A stretch of 21,673 bases of DNA from Campylobacteraceae bacterium. Lineage in GTDB: Bacteria; Campylobacterota; Campylobacteria; Campylobacterales; Sulfurovaceae. Within the stretch, counting starts at the first letter, position 1. Every line of letters starts with the position of its first letter. Of this stretch, positions 12,217 to 19,667 are shown in pieces. Under the pieces are notes generated by a model. It saw nothing but the letters and a program-made list of their open reading frames with translations, had not been told where the DNA came from and did no database searches. Location of the stretch: contig JALVWV010000331.1 of NCBI GenBank assembly GCA_027023145.1, positions 1 through 21,673 on the forward strand, read 5' to 3'. The position numbers and the translations under genes were made by a program.

Positions 12217-13371
12217 TTAGCGCTCCTTGATTTTCATTTTGGCGTTGAACCAGTTGAGGATCATCGAGACGACAAGACTGATGAGTAGGTAGGTCAGCAT
12301 CGTGATACCGAGGATCTCCAACGCCTGGCCGGTCTGATTGAGACTTGTTCCGGCAAAGATCGTCACCAGCTCCGGGTAGCCGATCGCAGCAGCCAGCGAA
12401 GAGTTCTTGGTGAGGTTGAGGTATTGATTGATGATCGAAGGGATCGCGATCCGTACCGCCTGCGGCAGGACAACGAAGCGTAACGACTGCATGGGGGTCA
12501 ATCCCAACGCCGTGGCCGCTTCTTTCTGCCCTTTGGGCACCGCTTCGATCCCGCTGCGGATCGCTTCGGCGATGAATGTGGCGGTGTAGATCGAGAGGGC
12601 AAACAGCAGGGCGAGAAACTCCGGAGTGAAGACTTTGCCGCCCTGGAAGTTGAACCCCTTGAGCGCCGGGTAGTCGAAGGTCACGGGTCTTCCCATGATG
12701 AAATAAGCCAGAAGCGGCAGGCCGATCACCAACCCGAGACTGATCCAGAAAGCCGGGAAATTCTGACCGGTTGCTTCGTGAAGTTTGATGGCGTAACGGT
12801 GGAGCCACCACCCCGCGAGAAGCGCAGCAATGAGTGCTGCACCGATCAGCCATGCTCCAGGCTCAAAGATGGGGTTGGGGACGAAGATACCCCGGTTGTT
12901 GATGAAGACGCTGTCTAAGAAATTAAGACTCTTGCGTGTGGTGGGGAGGGTGGCGAGGACAACGTTGTACCAGAAGAGGATCTGGAGCAGCACTGGGATA
13001 TTACGAAAGGTTTCGATGTATCCGGCGGCGAGGCGGTTGATCAGCCAGTTGCTCGAGAGACGGGAGACCCCGATAATGAGCCCGAGGATCGTCGAGAGGA
13101 TGATCCCGGCAAAGGCGACGATGAGGGTGTTGAGCAACCCGACTTTGAAAACATCCCAATGGGTACTCTGAGGGCTGAAGGGGATGGGAGATTCGGTGAT
13201 GTCAAATCCGGCGGTGGAGTGGAGGAAACCGAATCCCGATTTGATACCCCGCACCTCAATGTTGTGTGCCGTATTGATCGCGATGAAATAGGCAACAACG
13301 AGGAAGCCGGTAATGACGAGTACCTGGTAGAGGATACCGCGTACTTTTTCGTTGCGTAAAAGGGCAAGCAA
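12217..13371 (-). CDS. aapQ: General L-amino acid ABC transporter permease Q
   Basis: A 384-residue PAAT-family permease of AapQ/BztB type. An N-terminal membrane segment is followed by a long periplasmic insertion and a C-terminal permease domain with the EAA loop KEAATALGLTPMQSLRFVVLPQAVRIAIPS. AapQ and AapM form the heterodimeric channel. It is separated from aapJ by 128 nt that contain heptanucleotide repeats able to form a long hairpin, which may reduce read-through from the binding-protein gene. Confidence 0.92.
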   Translation of the reverse strand: MLALLRNEKVRGILYQVLVITGFLVVAYFIAINTAHNIEVRGIKSGFGFLHSTAGFDITESPIPFSPQSTHWDVFKVGLLNTLIVAFAGIILSTILGLIIGVSRLSSNWLINRLAAGYIETFRNIPVLLQILFWYNVVLATLPTTRKSLNFLDSVFINNRGIFVPNPIFEPGAWLIGAALIAALLAGWWLHRYAIKLHEATGQNFPAFWISLGLVIGLPLLAYFIMGRPVTFDYPALKGFNFQGGKVFTPEFLALLFALSIYTATFIAEAIRSGIEAVPKGQKEAATALGLTPMQSLRFVVLPQAVRIAIPSIINQYLNLTKNSSLAAAIGYPELVTIFAGTSLNQTGQALEILGITMLTYLLISLVVSMILNWFNAKMKIKER

Positions 13372-13385
13372 GGGAGATCCTTTTA

Positions 13386-13474
13386 AATTAGGAATTAGGA
13401 ATTAGGAATTAGGAATTAGGAATTGAATCAAAGTGGTATGTTCCTGTGCATTCTAATTTCTAATTTCTAATTCC
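13386..13474. repeat. Opposed heptanucleotide tracts forming an imperfect hairpin
   Basis: AATTAGG is repeated five times at 13386-13420, and an inverted related tract (TAATTTC units, 13451-13474) follows after about 30 nt. The arms can pair over roughly 20 bp (GGAATTAG against CTAATTCC with a few mismatches). A short GCCCC/GGGGC palindrome lies beside it (13479-13490). The position between aapJ and aapQ suits an attenuating or mRNA-stabilising structure. Confidence 0.7.
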
Positions 13475-13499
13475 CGGAGCCCCGAGGGGCGCACGGGTC

Positions 13500-14510
13500 T
13501 TAACGGAATGGAGGAGAGTACTGCATACCGCCTTTGTTCCAGAGGGCATTGAGGCCACGGGAAATTTTCAGAGGGGTATTGGCTCCGACGTTGCGCTCGA
13601 AGATTTCACCGTAGTTACCCACTTGCTTGATGGCACGGTAGAAGGCATCGGCATCGAGTCCAAGGTTTTTGCCCATGGTGCCTTCGACACCCAGCAGGCG
13701 CTTGGTCTCAGGGTCATTGCTTTTCTTCATCTCATCCACGTTGGCACTGGTGATTCCTTTTTCTTCAGCCGTTAAGAGGGCATTGCGTGTCCACTTGGCG
13801 ATGTTGAACCACTGATCGTCTCCCTGACGTACAGCAGGTGCAAGAGGCTCTTTGGAGATGATTTCGGGAAGGATCACGAATTTCTCAGGGTTCTTGAACT
13901 TGGTACGTGCCGCATACAGACCGGATTGGTCGGTGGTGAGGATGTCGCAGCGACCCGCGAGGAAGGCTTTGTCGACCTGATCGTTGGTGTCAAAGGTGAT
14001 CGCCTTGAACTTCATCTTGTTGGAGCGGAAGTAATCAGCGAGGTTCAGCTCCGTAGTCGTACCGGCTTGGATACAGACGGTGGCACCGTCAAGCTCTTTG
14101 GCACTCTTGATGCCCAGAGACTTGGGTACCATGAAGCCCTGTCCATCGTAGTACATCACGCCGGCGAAATTGATCCCCAGTGTGGTGTCACGGGTTTCGG
14201 TGTTGGTGGTATTACGTGAGAGGACATCGATCTCGCCACTTTGGAGAGCCGTAAAGCGCTCCTTAGCGTTGAGGGGGGTGTACTTGACTTTGGAAGCGTC
14301 GCCGAGAACCGCTGCTGCGAGTGCACGACAATAATCGACGTCGAGTCCACGCCACGCACCTTTGGAGTCGGCTTCACTGAAACCGGGGAGTCCCGTGTTG
14401 ACCCCACATTTGAGGACACCGGCCTTTTTGACATCGTCGAGGGTACCGGCCATGGACAGCGTGGTCACAGCCAACGCTGCGATAGCTGAGAGTTTGAGTA
14501 ATCGTTTCAT
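13500..14510 (-). CDS. aapJ: Periplasmic L-amino acid-binding protein
   Basis: A 336-residue protein with a signal peptide (MKRLLKLSAIAALAVTTLSMA). The PAAT binding-protein domain has VLKCGVNTGLPGFSEADSKGAWRGLDVDYCRALAAAV, LNAKERFTALQSGEIDVLSRN and TVCIQAGTTTELNLADYF. It belongs to the AapJ/BztA group. It captures amino acids in the periplasm for AapQMP. GGAGAACGA precedes the ATG. It is the first gene of the operon. Confidence 0.93.
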   Translation of the reverse strand: MKRLLKLSAIAALAVTTLSMAGTLDDVKKAGVLKCGVNTGLPGFSEADSKGAWRGLDVDYCRALAAAVLGDASKVKYTPLNAKERFTALQSGEIDVLSRNTTNTETRDTTLGINFAGVMYYDGQGFMVPKSLGIKSAKELDGATVCIQAGTTTELNLADYFRSNKMKFKAITFDTNDQVDKAFLAGRCDILTTDQSGLYAARTKFKNPEKFVILPEIISKEPLAPAVRQGDDQWFNIAKWTRNALLTAEEKGITSANVDEMKKSNDPETKRLLGVEGTMGKNLGLDADAFYRAIKQVGNYGEIFERNVGANTPLKISRGLNALWNKGGMQYSPPFR

Positions 14511-14617
14511 TCGTTCTCCTTTTGATAATGTTACTTGTCAAGTTTAGAGCATGAAAGATTAAAAGTAACTTAAGTTTCCCAGAAATTGTAGAAAAATTGT
14601 AATCATCGGCTATTTGT

Positions 14618-14633
14618 TCACATTATAGTGTGA
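14618..14633 (-). promoter_or_regulatory. Promoter and possible operator of aapJQMP
   Basis: A perfect TATAAT on the minus strand (14627-14622) lies inside the inverted repeat TCACA-TTATAG-TGTGA (14618-14633). A start near 14615 gives a leader of about 105 nt. A protein bound to the palindrome would cover the -10 box, so repression is plausible. Confidence 0.5.
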
Positions 14634-14639
14634 CCCGGA

Positions 14640-15098
14640 CTATTTTCGGGGCTCGATCAGATCCACTTCCCAGAAAAAATCGATCCACTCATGCGCTTTT
14701 TTGAGCGTGTAATCGGCTTCGATGACGGCGGTTGGTTTGTAAAAGATGGTGGCGAGTTTGAACTCGGTATGCGGGAAACGTTCTTTGAGCAAACGCAGAA
14801 CCTCTCTGAGTGTCTCCCCACTGTCGATGATGTCATCGACGATCAGAACCCTCCGAGCTGTTTCCAGGTCGGGGATGTTAAAGACATGGAGGGTATCGAG
14901 TTTCTTCTCTTTGTCGTAATGGATGGAGTTGAGGGCAAAAAGGCGCCGCGTGTCCATCGCCTGTGCCATGAAATGTCCCAGTGTCAGACCGCCTCGTGCA
15001 ACAGCGAGGAGGGTATCGGGATCAAAATCTTTGATCTTATGCACCAACGCTCCGGCATCTCCGACGAACTCTTCGTATCCGTAATAGTATTTTTCCAT
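14640..15098 (-). CDS. Purine phosphoribosyltransferase (xanthine/hypoxanthine type)
   Basis: A 152-residue type I phosphoribosyltransferase. The PRPP-binding loop RVLIVDDIIDSGETL is diagnostic, LLAVARGGLTLGHFMA is the N-terminal PPi loop, and EWIDFFWE near the C-terminus resembles the purine-contacting end of Gpt-type enzymes. It converts a purine base and PRPP to the nucleotide. It starts 13 nt after a purine permease gene, so the two form a salvage pair. The start at 15098 (MEKYYYGYEEF) is preferred; an in-frame ATG at 15137 would overlap the permease. Which base it prefers cannot be decided by eye. Confidence 0.88.
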   Translation of the reverse strand: MEKYYYGYEEFVGDAGALVHKIKDFDPDTLLAVARGGLTLGHFMAQAMDTRRLFALNSIHYDKEKKLDTLHVFNIPDLETARRVLIVDDIIDSGETLREVLRLLKERFPHTEFKLATIFYKPTAVIEADYTLKKAHEWIDFFWEVDLIEPRK

Positions 15099-15111
15099 AA
15101 TGATACGCCCC

Positions 15112-16413
15112 TTAGCCGTGTACGTAGAAAACCACAAGCGAGATCAGGGTGATCAGCAGCAAACCCAAGTTGAGATCCTTGAACTCCCCTTTAAGGATTT
15201 TGACCGCTGTGTAGATGACGAAGGCTGCAGCCAGTCCGTTGGTAATAGAGAACGTCAACGGCATCAGGAGAATCGCAAAAAAAGCTCCGGCTGCTGTAGC
15301 TGTATCCATATTGGCAAAGTCCATCCGTCCCAGCTCAGTAAACATGATAACTCCTACGGCTACAAGGACGGGGAGGATCGCCGGCTCAGGAATCGCCTTG
15401 AAAATCGGCAGCATGAAGAGGGTCAGGACGAAGAACATCGCCGTAAAGACCGCGGTCAAACCGGTACGTCCGCCCGCTTCGACCCCGCTGGCAGACTCGA
15501 TGAAACTTGTGGTGGTGGAGACCCCGAGCAGTGAACCGGTCACGGTGGCCAATGCGTCGGCTTCAAGGGTTTTCTCCAACGCTTTCTCTTCGCCGTCTTC
15601 ACTCTGGAAGAGGTTGGCACGTGCCCCGACAGCGGTGAGGGTACCCAGTGTATCGAACATATCGGTGATGAGGAACGTGACGATCACCGGCAGCAGCGAG
15701 AGAGTCAGTGCCGAGGGGATATCAAGGTGCAGCGCGATCGGTGCGATGGAAGCAGGCATACTCAGAAGCCCTTTGGGGAGTTCGCCCACTCCGGTGACCC
15801 AACCGACGATCGAGGTGATGGCGATGGCAAGGATAAAGGCTCCCTTGATCCGGTAGGCGTAGAGTCCCAGAGCAAGAATCAACCCCAGCACACCGAGCAG
15901 GACGTGCGGATCGGAGAAATGCCCAAGCGAGACGAACGTCGCTTTGTCCGGGACGATCATTTTGAGCTCTTTGAACCCGATGAAGGCAATGAAAGCCCCA
16001 ATCCCCGCACTGATCGCCCGGCGCAGATCGATGGGGATGGAGGTCATGATCCAGACGCGGAATTTGGTGAAGGAGAGCACCACAAAGATGATCCCGGAGA
16101 TAAAGACAATCCCCAGTGCCGTCTGCCAAGGAATTTTCATCCCCAGAACCAGCCCGTAGGCAAAATAAGCATTGAGTCCCATCCCGACACTCATGGCGAT
16201 GGGGGTGTTGCCCCACACCCCGCTGAAAAAGGTTGCCAGGATCGTTACAAGCGCTGTGGCGGTCACGACGGCCGCCATGGGCAATCCGGCATCGTGAAGA
16301 ATGAAACCATTAACAGGAACGATATACATCATCGTCAAAAAGGTCGTCAGACCCGCCATAAATTCCGTCTTGACATCGGTGCCGTGCTCGGCCAGCTTGA
16401 AACGTGAAAACAT
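15112..16413 (-). CDS. NCS2-family purine permease (AzgA/PbuG-like)
   Basis: A 433-residue protein with 12-14 membrane segments. AzgA-subfamily features are the N-terminal TEFMAGLTTFLTMMYIVPVN, SVGMGLNAYFAYG, ITDMFDTLGTLTAVGARA and STTTSFIESASGVEAGGRTGLTAV, which line the base-binding site. The family imports adenine, guanine or hypoxanthine with protons. It is the first gene of a two-gene salvage operon with the downstream phosphoribosyltransferase. No purine riboswitch is visible in the short leader. Confidence 0.92.
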   Translation of the reverse strand: MFSRFKLAEHGTDVKTEFMAGLTTFLTMMYIVPVNGFILHDAGLPMAAVVTATALVTILATFFSGVWGNTPIAMSVGMGLNAYFAYGLVLGMKIPWQTALGIVFISGIIFVVLSFTKFRVWIMTSIPIDLRRAISAGIGAFIAFIGFKELKMIVPDKATFVSLGHFSDPHVLLGVLGLILALGLYAYRIKGAFILAIAITSIVGWVTGVGELPKGLLSMPASIAPIALHLDIPSALTLSLLPVIVTFLITDMFDTLGTLTAVGARANLFQSEDGEEKALEKTLEADALATVTGSLLGVSTTTSFIESASGVEAGGRTGLTAVFTAMFFVLTLFMLPIFKAIPEPAILPVLVAVGVIMFTELGRMDFANMDTATAAGAFFAILLMPLTFSITNGLAAAFVIYTAVKILKGEFKDLNLGLLLITLISLVVFYVHG

Positions 16414-16447
16414 GTGGAGGCTCCCAGAGTGAAGTTGTAGAAACCAA

Positions 16448-16456
16448 AGTATAACA
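16448..16456 (-). promoter_or_regulatory. Extended -10 promoter of the purine salvage operon
   Basis: TGTTATACT on the minus strand (16456-16448) predicts a start near 16441 and a leader of about 27 nt before the ATG at 16413. Confidence 0.55.
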
Positions 16457-16506
16457 CTCTTCAGTTTTGGTGACCATTAATTGGGTCTCTTTTAGAAAAA
16501 GTGGGA

Positions 16507-16627
16507 TACAATTGCATACTTAGGTTTCGAAACAGGCTCATGGATTGAGCAGACAAATATTGAAACAAAATCTGTCCTTTTCCCTTTCATTGCAAATCTA
16601 AGAATATGTCTCTACAAGGATAGACCC
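16507..16627 (+). promoter_or_regulatory. Promoter region and leader of the transglutaminase-selD operon
   Basis: A -10-like TACAAT lies at 16507-16512, giving a leader of about 110 nt. The leader holds the palindrome GTTTCGAAAC (16533-16542) and a GCTCA/TGAGC hairpin (16547-16561). No known riboswitch was recognised. AAGGA lies 7 nt before the ATG at 16628. Confidence 0.35.
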
Positions 16628-17743
16628 ATGAATCGTGTACTCCGTATGACCCTCTCCCTCATCGTATTGTTATCGCTTACGGCAGCGGCCAAACCTGTGA
16701 CCCGGACGTTTCATGTCCATTACACGTTTGATCTCCATTACGATGCGGTAGGCTATCCAGCCAGGCTCTGGAATCCGATCCCCTTCAACAGTACGTATCA
16801 GCACGTTCGTTCGTTGACGTTCCACGGAACCTACGACCGGTTCAACCTCAATCGGGACAATGCATACGATGCCGACACCCTCTACACAGAATGGAATACA
16901 AGTGCCCGCCCCAAGAAGCTCGAGATCGATATAGTGATTGAGACACAGGATCGTTCCGTACCCCTTAAAACAATCGAGAAAGCCAGTACTCAGAATCTTC
17001 CGTTTCCCGACAGCGTCAAGCCCTACCTTCAGCCGACGGCACACATCCCGACGGACGGCATCATCCGCGGTGTTGCACAGCGGATCGTCGGCAAAGCCAC
17101 CGACCGTTTTGCCAAAGTCAAAGCGATTTATAACTGGTGCACCTCTCACACCTTCCGTGACAGCAAGGTCATCGGATGTGGCAGCGGCGATGTCAACAAA
17201 ATGGTGACCCAGAAAGAGGTCGAAGATGTCTATCAACATGGATACTATGGCGGGAAATGTACCGATCTGAGTTCCCTGTTTGTTGCGCTGTTGCGTGCGG
17301 CGGGGATCCCGGCACGCGAAGTGTTTGGTATTCGGCTGGGTAAAAGTCGTTTCTCCAAAGCATTGGGGAAAAGCGATGCGAAGGGATTTGCGACCATTTC
17401 GACCTGGCAACATTGCCGAGCCGAGTATTACATCCCCGGTGCGGGATGGATCCCCTCCGATCCGGCCGACATTACCAAACTGGAACTTGTGGAGAAACGC
17501 ACGTACGATGACCCGCGTGTTCAGGAGCTCAATGCCAAATACCTCCACTCCTGGGAGATGAACTGGGTCGGGTTCAACCACGGGCGGGATTTCGTCCTCT
17601 CTCCCAAACCGGAACAGTACCCCATCAATATGTTCGGCTACCCATACGGCGAAGTAGAGGATGAGGTGTTGGATTATTACGATCCGAGTCACTTCGCCTA
17701 TACCATTACCTCTCAAGAGATCACTGAGCACCGAAGTAAATAG
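16628..17743 (+). CDS. Exported transglutaminase-like cysteine-protease-fold protein
   Basis: A 371-residue protein with a signal peptide (about residues 1-21). A beta-rich N-terminal half is followed by a transglutaminase-like core. The catalytic triad is recognisable: Cys211 in YGGKCTDLSSLFVALLRAAG, His262 in WQHCRAEYYIPGAGW and Asp278 in IPSDPAD. Enzymes of this fold act as proteases, amidases or cross-linkers, and the substrate here is unknown. It is the first gene of the selD operon, and the next start follows its stop by 1 nt. A role in Se/metal uptake would be inference from that linkage only. A long open frame on the opposite strand is a shadow. Confidence 0.85.
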   Translation: MNRVLRMTLSLIVLLSLTAAAKPVTRTFHVHYTFDLHYDAVGYPARLWNPIPFNSTYQHVRSLTFHGTYDRFNLNRDNAYDADTLYTEWNTSARPKKLEIDIVIETQDRSVPLKTIEKASTQNLPFPDSVKPYLQPTAHIPTDGIIRGVAQRIVGKATDRFAKVKAIYNWCTSHTFRDSKVIGCGSGDVNKMVTQKEVEDVYQHGYYGGKCTDLSSLFVALLRAAGIPAREVFGIRLGKSRFSKALGKSDAKGFATISTWQHCRAEYYIPGAGWIPSDPADITKLELVEKRTYDDPRVQELNAKYLHSWEMNWVGFNHGRDFVLSPKPEQYPINMFGYPYGEVEDEVLDYYDPSHFAYTITSQEITEHRSK

Positions 17744-17744
17744 C

Positions 17745-18335
17745 ATGCTCAAACGCATTGATTGTACCAACCTCGATTGTCCGACACCGGTGTTGATCAC
17801 CAAGGATGCGTTGGCCGAATTTGACGAGGGGATTCTGGAAGTGGAGGTCAACAGCCTCTCCTCCATCGGAAATGTCCTCCGTTTTGCCCAGAGCCAGGGG
17901 TTGTATGCCAGCTCCAAAAAAGAGGGAGAGATCACCGTCATCTCCATCGTCAAGGGGTATGAGTGCGGTATCGAACTTCCCGATGGAACGCACAGCAGTG
18001 ACCGGTCGTTCTGGACGCTGATCACTGGTGCGGTGGTTGCGGCGATTCTCGCGAGTACCTGCTGCTTGGGGCCGTTGTTGTTCCTGGTCTTCGGGATCAG
18101 CGCGGGGAGTCTGTCATTTTTGCAGGTGCTGGCACCGTATCATGACTATTTTACGCTGGTGGCGGTCGGGGTCGTGGGGTATCTGTGGTGGGATTATCTC
18201 TTCCGTCGGCGCACAAAACCTGTCTGTGAGGGAAGTTTGTGCAAAAACTACCTTCTGTACCTCAACATCGGTACGGCTTTCGTGGCCATTTTGAGTACCT
18301 ATCCGTATTGGGTCAATTATTTGTTAGGAGACTAA
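17745..18335 (+). CDS. Fusion of a YedF/TusA-type carrier domain with a MerT-type membrane transporter
   Basis: A 196-residue two-domain protein. Residues 1-78 are a TusA/YedF fold: the CPTP motif is at residues 12-15, followed by VLITKDAL and NVLRFAQSQG, which match the N-terminal domain of the selenium-associated YedF family. Residues about 88-196 match MerT. The adjacent cysteines Cys106-Cys107 lie in membrane helix 1 (ASTCCLGPLLFL), a cytoplasmic-loop pair Cys161/Cys166 (CEGSLC) follows, and a YPYW segment lies near the end. In MerT these pairs pass Hg(II) inward. The attached carrier Cys12 would lie on the cytoplasmic side, ready to accept cargo. The start at 17745, 1 nt after the upstream stop, begins exactly at the carrier domain. 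The fusion is uninterrupted, with no sign of frameshift. Confidence 0.85.
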   Translation: MLKRIDCTNLDCPTPVLITKDALAEFDEGILEVEVNSLSSIGNVLRFAQSQGLYASSKKEGEITVISIVKGYECGIELPDGTHSSDRSFWTLITGAVVAAILASTCCLGPLLFLVFGISAGSLSFLQVLAPYHDYFTLVAVGVVGYLWWDYLFRRRTKPVCEGSLCKNYLLYLNIGTAFVAILSTYPYWVNYLLGD

Positions 18336-18336
18336 G

Positions 18337-18615
18337 ATGAAAAAAATTGCATGGGGAATGGTGCTGGGGGTTTGTGCCCTTTTGGCTGCGCCACATGAGA
18401 TTGTGATCGATGTCAAAGGGATGACGTGTCCGCTGTGCACGACGGCGATCAAACACAGCCTCAAAAAAACACCGGGTGTGTTGCAAGCTCGTGTCTCTCT
18501 CAGTAAAAAAATGGCCAGTGTCCGCTATGATGACAACCAAACTGACACCTCTGTGCTGCTTGAGGCAATTCGCCGGGCAGGGTACACCGGGGTGGTTCGC
18601 AAGGAGAAACCATGA
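18337..18615 (+). CDS. MerP-like exported heavy-metal-associated (HMA) protein
   Basis: A 92-residue protein with a signal peptide (about residues 1-18) and one HMA domain. The metal-binding motif GMTCPLC is at residues 28-34 (Cys31 and Cys34), with the typical VSLSKKMASVRYDD strand and the helix LLEAIRRAGYTG. MerP hands Hg(II) to MerT in mercury-resistance operons. Here the partner is the MerT half of the upstream fusion. AGGAG precedes the start, which is 1 nt after the fusion gene's stop. The stop overlaps the selD start (ATGA). There is no merA, merR or merB in the window, arguing against a mercury-detoxification operon. Confidence 0.88.
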   Translation: MKKIAWGMVLGVCALLAAPHEIVIDVKGMTCPLCTTAIKHSLKKTPGVLQARVSLSKKMASVRYDDNQTDTSVLLEAIRRAGYTGVVRKEKP

Positions 18616-19664
18616 ATCGATCCGGTGAACAACCGCCTGCAACCGATCATCAACTCACCAAATACGTCAAAGCAGCAGGCTGAGCGGCCAAAGTGGCTCC
18701 GGGGGAGCTGGACAATATCGTTGGCACGCTTGACTGTACGCATGACAACTTGATCGTGGGAATTGAAGGAAGTGAAGACGCAACCGTGTATCAGCTTGAT
18801 GAGACCCGGGCACTGGTACAAACAGTGGATGTGATCACGCCGGTAGTGGATGACCCCTACGTCTATGGACAGGTTGCGGCGGCCAATTCTCTCAGCGATG
18901 TGTTTGCGATGGGAGGAGAGGTCATCACGGCGATGAACATCGTGGGATTTGACAGTTGCCATCACGGGGGCGAAGTGCTCGAAGCGATGCTGGCCGGCGG
19001 TCAGAGCAAAGTCGTCGAGTGTGGCGGAGTGATCGCCGGAGGACACACGATCGAGACGCCGGAGATGCTCTACGGGCTCAGTGTGACCGGGACGATTCAC
19101 CCTGAGCGAATCTACCGCAACAACACCCCACGTATCGGGAACGTGTTGATCTTGACCAAACCGCTGGGGATGGGGATACTCACCACGGCGATCAAAGCCG
19201 ACATGCTGGAACGGGAACGCATCCCCGTGGTCGCAGAGATCCTGACCCAGCTCAACTACCGTGCCTCGGTGGCAATGCAGGCGTACGATGTCAGCGCCTG
19301 TACCGACGTGACCGGTTTTGGACTGGCGGGGCATGCGTACGAGATGAGTGGAGGGCAGTACACTCTGCGCTTTGACTACGCGGCGCTGCCGATTCTTGAT
19401 GAGGCGCGGGCACTGGCCGAGATGGGCATCGTCCCGGCTGGCAGCCACAACAACCGGGAATTCCTCGCCCCCCAAACCGACTTCGCCGTTCCCAGGGACG
19501 ACATGCTCTTCTACGATGCCCAAACTTCCGGAGGTCTCCTGATCGCCGTGGCATCGGATGATGCTCCCGGACTGCTCGCCCGGCTCATCGACGAGGGGTA
19601 TGTCTATAGTGCCATCGTCGGAGAGGTTCTCCCTTTTGGAAAGAGCTCTTTGGAAGTGCGTTGA
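18612..19664 (+). CDS. selD: Selenide, water dikinase (selenophosphate synthetase), itself a selenoprotein
   Basis: A 350-residue SelD read through an in-frame TGA at 18681-18683 as selenocysteine 24. The context KYVKAAG-U-AAKVAPGEL places Sec exactly at the catalytic Cys17 position of E. coli SelD, with Lys27 at the conserved Lys position. Downstream motifs VDVITPVVDDPYVYGQVAAANSLSDVFAMGG and GGVIAGGHTIETPEMLYGL bind ATP and metals. The enzyme makes selenophosphate for Sec-tRNA and selenouridine. The start is fixed by AAGGAG 5 nt upstream and by the ATGA overlap with the MerP-like gene. A SECIS-like hairpin follows the UGA. An annotator that stops at TGA would begin the gene at GTG 18693 and lose the active site. 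Confidence 0.93.
18681..18710 (+). promoter_or_regulatory. Selenocysteine UGA codon and bacterial SECIS-like hairpin
   Basis: After the UGA (18681-18683) an 11-nt spacer leads to a 6-bp stem, GGCTCC (18695-18700) with GGAGCT (18704-18709), closed by the loop GGG. A flanking T-G wobble can extend it. An 11-nt spacer and a small G-containing apical loop match the geometry of the E. coli fdhF SECIS recognised by SelB. Confidence 0.75.
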
Positions 19665-19667
19665 GGG

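Noticed and set aside
15727..16407. A 226-codon plus-strand open frame
   Set aside because: Highly charged shadow of the NCS2 permease gene with no motif.
16507..16627. A riboswitch in the leader of the selD operon
   Set aside because: Small hairpins are visible but no known riboswitch consensus was found, and the stems are short.
16670..18025. A 451-codon open frame on the minus strand
   Set aside because: It is antisense to the transglutaminase gene and the YedF-MerT fusion, both of which have clear family motifs and catalytic residues. The minus-strand translation shows no recognisable domain and has no ribosome binding site or promoter logic.
18337..18615. MerP and MerT homologues as a mercury-resistance operon
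   Set aside because: There is no merA, merB or merR, MerT is fused to a YedF-like domain, and the next gene is selD with a translational overlap. A residual mercury-transport role cannot be fully excluded.
18681..18683. TGA inside selD as a nonsense mutation or sequencing error
   Set aside because: It falls precisely on the catalytic Sec/Cys position, the frame continues without shift, upstream codons match SelD, and a SECIS-like hairpin follows at the correct distance.
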